DNA from: Acidobacteriota bacterium
GTDB taxonomy: Bacteria > Acidobacteriota > Terriglobia > Acidiferrales > UBA7541
DNA: 64,000 bases
NCBI GenBank assembly: GCA_003223215.1
Contig: QHYH01000111.1
Location: 31,984 to 95,983, forward strand
Direction of reading: 5' to 3'
Shown: piece by piece, positions 23,423-33,000 of the stretch
Position numbering within the stretch: position 1 is the first letter of the stretch
How the letters are laid out: each line of letters opens with the position of its first letter
The notes under the pieces: model-generated
Seen by the model: the letters and a program-made list of their open reading frames with translations, nothing else
Databases searched by the model: none
Told to the model about the DNA's origin: nothing
Position numbers and translations under genes: made by a program

Positions 23423-25129
23423 ATGAATCGTCGTCCGGACGCAGCGGAAAGACGCACGCGCTTCGCGTGGACTGTCGTGCCGCTGAGCCTCATTCTCTTT
23501 TGCATCGTTCCCGTTTTCTTGTGGTCGCGAACGAACCACCCAAATGGCGTTGAGGCCTCATCGGAGGATTCGAGAGCGCATCCTCCAGCCGATGTGCTTC
23601 CAGCGAATAAATTCCTGAGCCAAGCGAAGGCGTATGGGACGGCGTATTACGTGGATTCGCGAGGCGGCGATGACGCGAATCCCGGAACGAATCCGCTCGC
23701 GCCCTGGAAAACGCTGGAGAAGGTGAACGCGACAACGTTTCATCCGGGCGACGAAATCATGCTGCGGTCGAGTTCGGTGTGGCGAGGCCAGTTGTGGCCC
23801 AAAGGATCGGGCACGGAAGGACATCCGATCCGCGTGGACACGTATGGTGGCGGAGTGAAGCCGGTGATCAACGGGGACGGCCTATTTGAAGACGCCGTTC
23901 TGCTGAAAAATCAGGAGTATTGGGAAATCGCGAACCTGGAGATCACCAACACAGGCCTCGGCCGGGTGGTGCGACGCGGAGTGCATGCGGCGCTTGAAGA
24001 TTACGGCGACGCGCATCACATTTACTTTCGCTCGCTGACGATACACGACGTGAACGGCGTGGATGATGTGAAACCGAACGGCGGCATTCACTACACTTCG
24101 ACCAGCGAACACAAGCCGAGCCGCTTTGTAGATTTGCGGATCGAGAACAACGAAATTTATCACGTTGACCGCAGCGGGATTTTCGGCTGGTCGGACGCCT
24201 GGGTCCGTTCAAAGTGGTATCCGAGCCTGGGTGTGGCTGTTCGCGGAAATCTTTTGCACGACATCGGGGGAGACGGGATCGTCGTCGTGGCAACGGACAG
24301 TGCCGTGGTGGAGCGCAACGTCGTGGGGCGCGCCAACCAGCGGTCGGAAGGATACAACGTCGGGATCTGGTCGTGGAGCGCGGACAACACGCTGATTCAG
24401 TACAACGAGGCTTACGGCACCAAAGGCCAGCGCGACGGAGAAGGCTTCGATTCCGATTGGAACAGCAGGAACACAATCATTCAATATAACTACAGCCATG
24501 ACAACGACGGCGGTTTTTTGCTGATCTGCAATGAGGGTGGACACGATGCCGCAGAGAGCGCCGGAAATACCGGAACCATTATCCGCTACAACATCAGTCA
24601 GAATGACCGAACCCGCGGTATCAATATCGCGGGACCGGTAAAGGACAGCTCGATTTACAACAACACCATTTATGTGGGCCCCGAGCACTCCGTGAGTCTG
24701 CTGTTGTTTTCCGACTGGCACGGATGGAGCGAGGACACGCGCCTTTACAACAACATCTTCTACGTTGCCGGAAAGGGAGAATTCACTCACGCAATTTCGC
24801 GCGCGAACGATGGGGCTCACGAAACAGCGTCGGGGTTCGGCCAAAGCAACGCAAACGTATGGGATTCGAATGTGTATTTTGGCATCACCGAGCCAACCAC
24901 AGACGCCCACGCGTTGACGGTTGACCCAAAGCTGGTCGCTCCCGGCAGCGGCGGCCTCGGGCGGCTTTCGTTGGCTGGATACCGGTTACAGGTGGGCTCT
25001 GCGGCGAGAAAGACTGGAAAATACATCCGGAACGATGGTAGCAGGGATTTTTGGGGAAACGGGGTTCCGTCGTGCAAGCAGACGGACCGGGGCGCATCGC
25101 AGTCGGACGATTGCGCGGCGCGCCAATGA
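23423..25129 (+). CDS. Secreted right-handed parallel beta-helix protein
   Basis: A 568-residue protein with an N-terminal membrane or signal segment (TVVPLSLILFCIVPVFLW). Next comes the common opening of pectate-lyase-like beta-helix proteins, YYVDSRGGDDANPGTNPLAPW, and then repeated helix rungs such as NLEITNTGLGRVV, LRIENNEIYHVDRSGI and YNYSHDNDGGFLLI. Such proteins bind or cleave polysaccharides. No family-specific catalytic motif is obvious, so lyase activity is unproven. The ATG is preceded by GGAGG at 8 bases. It is likely co-transcribed with the esterase gene upstream. Confidence 0.82.
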   Translation: MNRRPDAAERRTRFAWTVVPLSLILFCIVPVFLWSRTNHPNGVEASSEDSRAHPPADVLPANKFLSQAKAYGTAYYVDSRGGDDANPGTNPLAPWKTLEKVNATTFHPGDEIMLRSSSVWRGQLWPKGSGTEGHPIRVDTYGGGVKPVINGDGLFEDAVLLKNQEYWEIANLEITNTGLGRVVRRGVHAALEDYGDAHHIYFRSLTIHDVNGVDDVKPNGGIHYTSTSEHKPSRFVDLRIENNEIYHVDRSGIFGWSDAWVRSKWYPSLGVAVRGNLLHDIGGDGIVVVATDSAVVERNVVGRANQRSEGYNVGIWSWSADNTLIQYNEAYGTKGQRDGEGFDSDWNSRNTIIQYNYSHDNDGGFLLICNEGGHDAAESAGNTGTIIRYNISQNDRTRGINIAGPVKDSSIYNNTIYVGPEHSVSLLLFSDWHGWSEDTRLYNNIFYVAGKGEFTHAISRANDGAHETASGFGQSNANVWDSNVYFGITEPTTDAHALTVDPKLVAPGSGGLGRLSLAGYRLQVGSAARKTGKYIRNDGSRDFWGNGVPSCKQTDRGASQSDDCAARQ

Positions 25130-25174
25130 AGAAGTGCGATGCGGCAAGCCAAATAAATACGGATTGTGTTCCTC

Positions 25175-26164
25175 ATGAATATCCGCGAAATCGCAAGACG
25201 CGCCAAGGTATCGACCACTACCGGTGTCCCGCACGATCAACCGTCATCCCGGCGTGCAGCCGCAACTGGCCAGGCGCGTCCTGAAGGTGGTCGAGGAAAT
25301 GGGATGTTTCCGAGCACGCAGGCGCGGGCGCTGGTTTCCGGCCGCAACCGAATTCTTGGGGTCGATCGTTTCGGAGATCACCAACCCCTTTTTCCCGGAA
25401 ATCGTGCATGTGTTTGAAGAAACGGCGATCCAGCACAATTATGAAATCCTTGTGACCTCTACTGCCCATAACACCGAACGCATGAAGACCGCCGTAAGGC
25501 GCATGCTCGAGCATCGCGTGGAAGGCGTCGCGGTGATGACGTTTGGCATGGAGGAATCTCTCCTGGACGATTTGAAGCTGAGGAACGTTCCGCTGGTGTT
25601 TGTGGACGTCGGACCGGCGCGGCCTCGCGTCAGCAAGATCCGAACCGATTATTTGCAGGGAATTTGGCAGGCGGTACAGCAGCTGGCGGCCCTGCGTCAC
25701 GAGAAGATTGCGTTTATCACCGGCCCGCTGACGCGCAAGTCCGCCTGCGCGAGAAAAGAGGGGTTCGTTCAATCGATGAATGAGATTGGGATGGAGCCGG
25801 AGCCCAATGGATGATGGAAGGAGATCATGCGCTGGAAGGCGGGCAGCGAACGTTCACGAAATCACGGGGTTTGAAAGCAAGGCCGACCGCGATTCTTTGC
25901 TCGAACGACATGACCGCCATCGGCGTGATGCGCGAGAGTTATGGGAAAAAGATTCCCATTTCCAGCGAACGGTCATTGATTGGGTTTGACAATATTCACA
26001 TTTCCCAGTACATCCTTCCACCTTTGACGACGATCGAGATGTCGCAAGCGCAACTCGGCAGGCTGGCGTTCCAGGCGCTGCTGACCGACGTCCGCCGCGA
26101 GTTGCCGAATCCGAAAGGCACCGAGTACGTCCTGAAAACGAGTTTCGTGCTGCGCGATCGATGA
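25175..26164 (+). pseudogene. LacI-family transcriptional regulator disrupted by four single-base shifts
   Basis: Joining frames gives a regulator of about 330 residues. The HTH opens MNIREIARRAKVSTTT and continues, after a one-base gain near 25223, with VSRTINRHPGVQPQLARRVL. Further shifts occur near 25305 (loss), 25366 (gain in a G-run) and 25807 (loss). Then the ligand domain follows with IVSEITNPFFPEIVHVFEE, SLIGFDNIHISQYILPPLTTIE and the C-terminal LNPKGTEY-like end. The sequence between shifts is well conserved. It would repress sugar genes, plausibly GH42 next to it. LacI-type palindromes exist at 44967 and 57677. Whether the shifts are real or sequencing errors cannot be settled here. 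Confidence 0.85.
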
Positions 26165-26272
26165 ATTCACAGAAGCGCTTGTCCTGAGCGCGGCTTATGG
26201 TCTCGGGCGTTTGACGTCAAGTCTGGCAGCCGATCGCTTTGGCTACCGATTTCGATTGCGGGAGGCGTGTCC

Positions 26273-28396
26273 GTGTTCCCAACAACAAAAATGCTAAGAA
26301 ATGCAAAGCGTGGTTTGATCAGCGCCTTTGCTTGCGCGATGACCTTCGGCGGGCTTCTGGCGCATGCCCAGACCCGCGACACATTTCATCCCGACCGGAT
26401 GGACACCGTGCTATACGGCGTCGCCTATTATCCGGAATACATGCCCTACGACCGGCTTGACCAGGACGTTCAGCTCATGCAAAAGGCGGGCATCACCGTT
26501 GTTCGGATTGGGGAGTCGAGCTGGGGATTGTGGGAGCCGCAGGACGGAAAGTTTGAGTTTGACTGGATGGACCGCGTCGTAGACAAGCTGCACGCAGCCG
26601 GAATCCGCATCATTATGGGCACGCCGACCTATTCGATTCCTGCATGGATGTACAAGGAGCATCCCGAGATCGTCGTGACGCGGCTTGGCGGTCAGTATCT
26701 TTATTATGGGCTCCGCCAAAACACCGATCTGCTGAATCCCACCTACCGGTTTTATTGCGACCGTATCATCCGCAAAATCCTCGAGCACTACAAGAACAAT
26801 CCGGCCATCATCGGCTTCCAGATTGACAACGAAACCTCTTCGGCGGGCGCGGCGAATCACGACATGCAGGTCGGCTTTCAGGAGTATCTGAAAGCAAAAT
26901 TCCACACGGTAGATGATTTGAACAAGGGCTGGGGGCTGAATTACTGGGGGCAACGTTTGAACGACTGGACGGAGCTGCCGCCGCGCGACGGGATCATCAA
27001 TCCCGGGTGGAAGCTGGAGTGGGAGCGCTATTCACAGTGGCTCACGACCGACTTTTTGGCATGGCAGGCGTCCATCGTCAACGAATACAAGAGACCGGAC
27101 CAGTTCGTCACGCACGATTTTGCCGGACCGCCTCGGCCGGAAGTGAACGAGCTGGATGTTTCGCGCTCGCTCGATATTGCCGCCGCGAATCCCTATCACG
27201 AAACGCAGGAAGGCTTCGATGGAGAAGTTTCATCGCGCGTAGGCGATTACATGCGTTCCTTGAAGAACGCGAATTATCTGATTACCGAGACAAACGCCGA
27301 GGCCATTGGCTGGGATTCCAAGGGTCAGTATCCACCGTACGACGGTCAGTTGCGGCTCGATGTGTATACGCACGCTTCCTCCGGTGCGAACATGGTCGAG
27401 TATTGGCATTGGCACTCGATCCACTACGGTCAGGAAACGTACTGGAAAGGTGTGCTGGGCCACGACCTCGCACCGGGCAGAGCGTACGAAGAAGTCAGCA
27501 GGACCGCCCATGAGTTGCAGCGCATCGGAGGGGAAATCGTGGACCTCCAGCGGAAAAATCAGGTCGCGATTCTATATAGCGATGATTCCTACTACGGGAT
27601 TGAGTTCATGAAGTTCAGCGACCGCGTGAACTATCGCACGATCGAGCAGCAGATGTACCGCGTTCTGTACCGCGCGAATATTGGCATTGATTTTGTTTTT
27701 CCGGATAGCACGAATCTTTCCAGCTACAACGTGATTCTTGTTCCGCCCCTCTACGTAGCCAGCGACGCGGTGTTGCGAAAGCTCGCAGAGTACGTCCGCG
27801 GCGGCGGAAACTTGGTTGTCGCGTTCAAGAGCGCGTTTTGCAATGAGTATTCAACAGTTCGCTGGGAGATGGCACCCGGGCCTTTACGGGAAGCCGCGGG
27901 AATCCATTACCAGGAATTCTCAAGTCTCGAACAGCGGCTGGCCTTGAAAGATGATCCTTTTCATGCAGGTGACGACAACCGGGTGACAACTTGGGCGGAA
28001 ATGTTGATTCTGGACACGGCCAAGGCGCTGGCGTATTACGATCACCCGTTCTTTGGCAAGTATCCGGCGATCACGCAAAACACGTTCGGCAAGGGCACCC
28101 TGACATACGAAGGTACCGTGCTGAGCGACAAACTTCAGGGCGACGTGCTCCTCGCCGTACTTCAAAAGGCAGGACTAACTGGACCGGACCAGAATCTGCC
28201 TGCTCCCGTGCGGGTGAAGCATGGAATCAACCGCAAAGCCAAGACTCTGCACTACTACTTGAATTATTCGAGCGAGCCTCAGACTTTCAGCTATGAGTAC
28301 GGCGCAGGCTCGGAAATTCTCCAGCAAATCGCGGTATCCCATGGCCAAAGTATTACTCTGAAGCCCTGGGATGCCGCCATCATCGAAGAAAAATAA
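26273..28396 (+). CDS. GH42 beta-galactosidase, secreted
   Basis: A 707-residue glycoside hydrolase of family 42. The GTG at 26273 has GGAGG 7 bases upstream, and a signal peptide follows (to about AHAQ, residue 33). The TIM barrel begins GVAYYPEYMPYDRLDQDVQ. The acid/base Glu is in GFQIDNETSSAG, and the nucleophile Glu is probably in NYLITETNAEA. The trimerisation-type domain (VILVPPLYVASDAVLRKLAEYVRGGGNLV) and a C-terminal beta domain complete the family layout. It would release galactose or arabinose-type sugars from beta-linked oligosaccharides outside the cytosol, since a signal is present. It follows the broken LacI gene. Confidence 0.9.
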   Translation: MFPTTKMLRNAKRGLISAFACAMTFGGLLAHAQTRDTFHPDRMDTVLYGVAYYPEYMPYDRLDQDVQLMQKAGITVVRIGESSWGLWEPQDGKFEFDWMDRVVDKLHAAGIRIIMGTPTYSIPAWMYKEHPEIVVTRLGGQYLYYGLRQNTDLLNPTYRFYCDRIIRKILEHYKNNPAIIGFQIDNETSSAGAANHDMQVGFQEYLKAKFHTVDDLNKGWGLNYWGQRLNDWTELPPRDGIINPGWKLEWERYSQWLTTDFLAWQASIVNEYKRPDQFVTHDFAGPPRPEVNELDVSRSLDIAAANPYHETQEGFDGEVSSRVGDYMRSLKNANYLITETNAEAIGWDSKGQYPPYDGQLRLDVYTHASSGANMVEYWHWHSIHYGQETYWKGVLGHDLAPGRAYEEVSRTAHELQRIGGEIVDLQRKNQVAILYSDDSYYGIEFMKFSDRVNYRTIEQQMYRVLYRANIGIDFVFPDSTNLSSYNVILVPPLYVASDAVLRKLAEYVRGGGNLVVAFKSAFCNEYSTVRWEMAPGPLREAAGIHYQEFSSLEQRLALKDDPFHAGDDNRVTTWAEMLILDTAKALAYYDHPFFGKYPAITQNTFGKGTLTYEGTVLSDKLQGDVLLAVLQKAGLTGPDQNLPAPVRVKHGINRKAKTLHYYLNYSSEPQTFSYEYGAGSEILQQIAVSHGQSITLKPWDAAIIEEK

Positions 28397-28405
28397 CGAC
28401 CAGCG

Positions 28406-28537
28406 GTGCTGAAGTCGAAATTAATTCCCGTCAGCTTTTTTCTCGTTCTGGCGCTTGCCTTCAGTCCATGCGCCTCCCACCGGACTCAGGCTTGTACCGG
28501 CCCGAAGGCGGGAAGCACGCCAATGCGCTTTTGCTAA
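28406..28537 (+). CDS. Possible lipoprotein stub, 43 residues
   Basis: A GTG nine bases after the GH42 stop opens a 43-residue frame that begins like a lipoprotein signal, KLIPVSFFLVLALAFSPCAS, and stops soon after the presumed lipid-attached Cys. No mature domain remains. It looks like the truncated start of a lipoprotein gene, or a very short lipopeptide. No clear Shine-Dalgarno sequence is present. Confidence 0.3.
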   Translation: MLKSKLIPVSFFLVLALAFSPCASHRTQACTGPKAGSTPMRFC

Positions 28538-28587
28538 CCAGCAAATGCGTCCAGCAACGAGAAAAATCGGGAGTTCGAATCTCTTCA

Positions 28588-29637
28588 TTAGTCAGCTGGC
28601 GTTAGAACGATGCTGCGAAACGCCACGCGTCCTTTTTCGCTGCCCTGAAGGTAGAGCGGCCCTGGCAACTCTTCATGACTGTCGAGCGCGCCTCCGGTAA
28701 TGCCCGGGATTTCTTTGTTGTCGATGATGGTGTGCCCGTTCTGTACAACGGTGACCATCCGCCCGACCAGCGTGATGTCATAGGTCTGCCATTCTCCCGG
28801 CCTTCGTGGCTGCTCCGGCGTGGGAGCCAGAAAACCGTAGATTCCACCCATGTGATGGCTACGCGGCTCCTCGATCGAATCGGTTTCTATTTGCACTTCG
28901 TAGCGGCCCCGCAAGTAGACGCCGCCGTTGGAATTCTCTCCGCAATTGAATTCGACGTGCAGCTTGAAGTCTCCGAATTTCGAGTCGTTGATCAACTCAG
29001 GGCCATTACCTGGTGAGATCAACTCTCCATTCTCCACTTTCCATACTTTTTCCGGGCTCGGCTCGCTCATATGCCATCCCGTGAGGTCCTTTCCGTTGAA
29101 CGACTGAATGGGCGGTCCCCATTTTGGCGCTAGAGTGCGCGTCAAGGCCGGCGCTCGCTCGCCCGTCCACTGCCACGTATTGCCGTCCGGCCCATTCACC
29201 GTGCCCGACAAAATCTTGCCCGTCCAAGTTCCCTCGAAAACCATGTCGGCCTTCGCGCCTTCTTCTTCCTTCGGCGAGATAAACATAAGGCGCCCGTTCG
29301 AAAGCTCAGCCTTCGGAAGCGGCCGCGCGTTTCCCCAGCGCCCCACGAATTCCGCGACCAGCCTTCCATTCTCTTGACGCAGTTCGAGCCACGAAGGATA
29401 TTCGCCATCGCGAGCTTTTAGCGTCAGATCCCATCGCCCGAGAAACGCTTTGGCCGATTCAAGCTCCGCCCCAACCGGCGCAACCGGACTGGTACCGGAA
29501 ACTGGCGCATTCACAACAGCAGGAACCTTTTCAGATCTTCGCTCATTTGCCGCGCGCGCCCCCGCACCTACCGTTAGCGCAACAACCGCCTCAAGGGTCA
29601 AGGCAAGCGAAACAAATACTATAAATCGCGATTTCAT
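28588..29637 (-). CDS. Secreted DUF1080 (3-keto-disaccharide hydrolase-like) protein
   Basis: A 349-residue protein. The ATG at 29637 has AAGGAG 9 bases upstream, followed by a signal peptide (MKSRFIVFVSLALTLEAVVAL). The N-terminal half (about 60-165) is a small beta domain of lipocalin-like look. The C-terminal half (about 175-349) is the DUF1080 concanavalin-like fold with IQSFNGKDLTGWHMSEP, GDFKLHVEFNCGENSNGGVYLRGRYEVQI and GEWQTYDITLVGRMVTVVQNG. Recent family members hydrolyse 3-keto-glycosides; many remain unassigned. It lies opposite in direction to GH42, with which it converges. Confidence 0.85.
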   Translation of the reverse strand: MKSRFIVFVSLALTLEAVVALTVGAGARAANERRSEKVPAVVNAPVSGTSPVAPVGAELESAKAFLGRWDLTLKARDGEYPSWLELRQENGRLVAEFVGRWGNARPLPKAELSNGRLMFISPKEEEGAKADMVFEGTWTGKILSGTVNGPDGNTWQWTGERAPALTRTLAPKWGPPIQSFNGKDLTGWHMSEPSPEKVWKVENGELISPGNGPELINDSKFGDFKLHVEFNCGENSNGGVYLRGRYEVQIETDSIEEPRSHHMGGIYGFLAPTPEQPRRPGEWQTYDITLVGRMVTVVQNGHTIIDNKEIPGITGGALDSHEELPGPLYLQGSEKGRVAFRSIVLTPAD

Positions 29638-30060
29638 CGCATTAGGCTCCTTCTCCATGCAACTTGTGCTTTCTTGCTGCGTTTTCCGCGCACATTTCTC
29701 TGCACATTTTCCCGCCGCATTCTCTGCCCGGGGACAAAAATTCTCAACGAAATCCTGCCGGCGCCATCCGAGCACAAATTCAAGGATCGACCGCGGTCTA
29801 AATAGTCGCGGTCTCAACCTTATGCAAAACATTTTGACTTGACAACCCTTCTTTGATGAGGCCAAATGTTCGCACGTTTTGGGTTGGTTGGGAGCAAGCG
29901 GTACTCAATCGTTTTACTTAGATCGCAAGTCCCAGCCCTCTGGGCGGCCTCGCGCCACAAATCGTCTCCCACTCGCCCTTTGGTGCGCTGACCTGGTCGA
30001 GTACACTGGTGCGCCCATGGCCTTGATGGCTCTGGGTGCTGATGTGCAGGAGGCATGCAG
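29638..30060. other. Divergent region between DUF1080 and TonB receptor genes
   Basis: Promoters for both genes should lie here. Visible elements are the inverted repeat GACCGCG...CGCGGTC (about 29789-29813), a loosely LacI-like AAAACATTTT core near 29826-29835, and a TTGACA at 29839-29844 that has no good -10 partner at standard spacing. No gene is supported. Confidence 0.4.
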
Positions 30061-33000
30061 ATGCGCTCGGTCTGTTTTGCAACTGTCCCGTTACGGTTCT
30101 TCGCCTTCCCCCGCCGTTTTGGCTTGGCCTCTTCCTTCGACGTCACCCGTCGTTTCGATTTGGCCTGGTACTTGGCCTTGGTTCGCTATCTCGCGTTAGC
30201 ATTGGCCCTCCTCGCCGCTGCTACTGCAGCATTATCCCAATCCGACCGCGGTGCTCTTGCCGGTACGATTCTAGATCGGTCAGGAGCAGTTGTGGCGGAC
30301 GCTTCTATCACCGCCACAGGTGTGGCCACGGGAGCTGTTTACAAGAGCACGTCCACTTCAACGGGGGCTTACCGGATTCAGGACATGCAAGTCGGGGCCT
30401 ACGACATCGTCGTAACGGCCCCCGGTTTCAAAACCGCTAAACAAACCGGGTTCGTTATCCAGATCGGGACGGTGGCCGCTCTTGACATCACACTTGATCC
30501 TGGCGACGTCAATGTAGAGGTGAGCGTCGTCGCTGACATGCCGACGTTGCAAACGGAATCATCGGACGTTGGCACGGTGGTATCAACTCGACAAATTGAG
30601 GAGTTGCCGCTGGCGGTTGCAGGAACCGGACAAAGTAACTTGCGCTCACCGGAGGCGTTCGTGTTCATAACGCCCGGCACCACCGGTCCCGGTTCTTCCG
30701 ATAGTGCTAGCGGAATATTTCAAGCAAAATTGGCTGGGGGACAGAATTTTGGCAACGAGATCGTTCTCGACGGCGCGAGCACCGCGCGTGCGGATAGCGG
30801 CTCCGCATTTGATCAGACCGCACCTTCCGTGGAAGCCTTGCAGGAGTTCAAGGTCACTACTTCCACAGTTCCGGCAGATTTCGGACGCACCTCTGGTGGC
30901 GTTGAGAGCTTTACAACGAAGTCTGGTACTAACGCATTCCATGGGACTGCCTTCGATATCTTCAGAAACGAGGGCCTGAACGCGAATTCGTGGTTTAACA
31001 ATCTTCAGCACCAGCCCAGAAACGCTGACAAGAAGAACGATTACGGCGGTTCGCTGGGTGGCCCCGTATGGATTCCCAGACTCTACAATGGTCGCGACAA
31101 AACCTTCTTCTTCTTTTCCTGGGAGCAGTACCGGCAGTCCCAGGGTACCACCAGCACAACCACCGTACCCACCATCGATGAGAGGGCGGGTAACTTTGCG
31201 AGTCTGGTAAACCTCAGCAATCCCCTCGGCACGAACCCGTGCGACGCTACCATAATTTACCAAGGCCAGATCTTCGATCCTTCGACAACGAAAACGGTAG
31301 CCGGAACGCAGTGTCGCACGGTTTTCCCCGGCAATATGGTTCCAATCAGCGCGGTTGCCCAGAATATTCTGAATTACATTCCGAAGCCAACCACTACCGA
31401 CCAAAATCAGTACCAAAACAATTTTGTGTTTCGGGCCAATACTCCGATTCTAGACACAACTTGGACTGTTCGCGGCGATGAGAATTTTTCCGCATATGAC
31501 AAGCTCTACTTCTCTTTCACCAAACGCAACCAAGATTCCTACAATACGCAGCCTCAGTTTCCGGTACCAGTAGACGTTCGCTTTCATCACCCTTTTAATA
31601 CAGACTACTACCGCGTCGGATGGGATCATTTCGTCTCGGGTACGCTGCTGAACCACCTCAACGTCGGGCTAAACCGCATCTTAAATAGTAGCGTCTCTAC
31701 CTCCGCGGACGGTACAGATTGGCCCGTCAAGCTGGGGATTTCTGGAGCTCATGGGCCTATTTTCCCACAAATCAACTTCAACGGAGGAGCGCAAGGCCTA
31801 TCGAATTATGGCACCGCGAACGACGACACGGACTCGGTGAATAGTCTGGTGGCCGCTGACAGCGTTTCTTGGAGCAAAGGCAGGCAGACTATCCGTTTTG
31901 GATTGGATTGGAGGTCGTTTCAGTTTTCTCATATTGACCAGGCACACGAGTCGCCCGGTCTGAGCTTCGATATTGGTCAGACTGCAGCCGAGCCTGGTCA
32001 GGGTGCGTTGACAGGTGACCCATTCGCAAGTTTCCTGATCGGTGCGCTCTCCGGTGTTTCCTTGGCCGTCCGGTCGCGACAGCCACGCTTTATTTCGAAC
32101 TATTACGCAGCATTTATTCAAGACGACTTCAAGGTCCGCAGGGATCTGATGGTGAACTTTGGCATTCGGTACGAGGTGGAGACACCCAGGCACGAGGCAT
32201 CCTATGCCCAATCTGTGATCAGCCTGAACGTTCCTAATCCGGGCGCGACCACCGCGAGCGGAACTCCTCTTCTTGGTGCTCTAATTTTTGGTGGGAACGG
32301 GCCGGGCCTCAGCGGAACTAGCGCCACTGGTGCCAGAACTTACCTAAAGGACTTCGGGCCTCGCGTAGGTTTTTCCTATGCGCCGGAGACTTTGTTCGGT
32401 CGCTTTAGAAACACTGTCGTTCGCGGGGGATATGCCATTTACTACGCTCCGCTGAGCTACGGCGACTTTGGTGTATCGCTCACCGACGGCTTTACGGCCT
32501 CGCCGAGTTGGGGCTCCACTGACGGCTACAGTCACGCCTTTGATCCTAAGACTGGAAATCCGGTCTTGCTGAGCACCGGCGTACCAGCCTACCCTCCGCC
32601 TCCGAATCTTGACCCTGCCCAGCAGAACGGCGGCTTCGGAGGGGGCTTTGGTGGCCCAACGTATGTTGCCCAGAGCTATGGCCGTCCAGGTATGGTTCAG
32701 AATTGGAGTTTTGAGGTTGAGCATCAGCTCATGCCTGATCTCATCTTGAGCGTGGGTTACGTGGGCAGCCATGGGACCCGTCTGCGGTCCGCCCTGGCGC
32801 AAATCAACGATTTGAATCCCAAGTACTTCGGCCTAGGAAGTTGCCTTACGTTGACCTTGAACAACACTGCGGGATCGCCGTGCGCATCCGTCACTCCCCC
32901 CTTCACCCAGTTCGACAATTTGTATGGTTCAGGAGCAATCGCTGCACAAGCATTGCGTCCATTCCCTCAGTATCAGAACATTAACACGGATTGCTGCCTG

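Noticed and set aside
28519..28585. Possible tRNA ending with a GGTTCGAAT-like arm
   Set aside because: Only a T-arm-like piece is present; acceptor, D-arm and anticodon arm cannot be paired into a cloverleaf.
29826..29844. AAAACATTTT core and TTGACA before receptor 1 as operator and promoter
   Set aside because: Only the inner bases are symmetric, and no -10 element lies at standard spacing.
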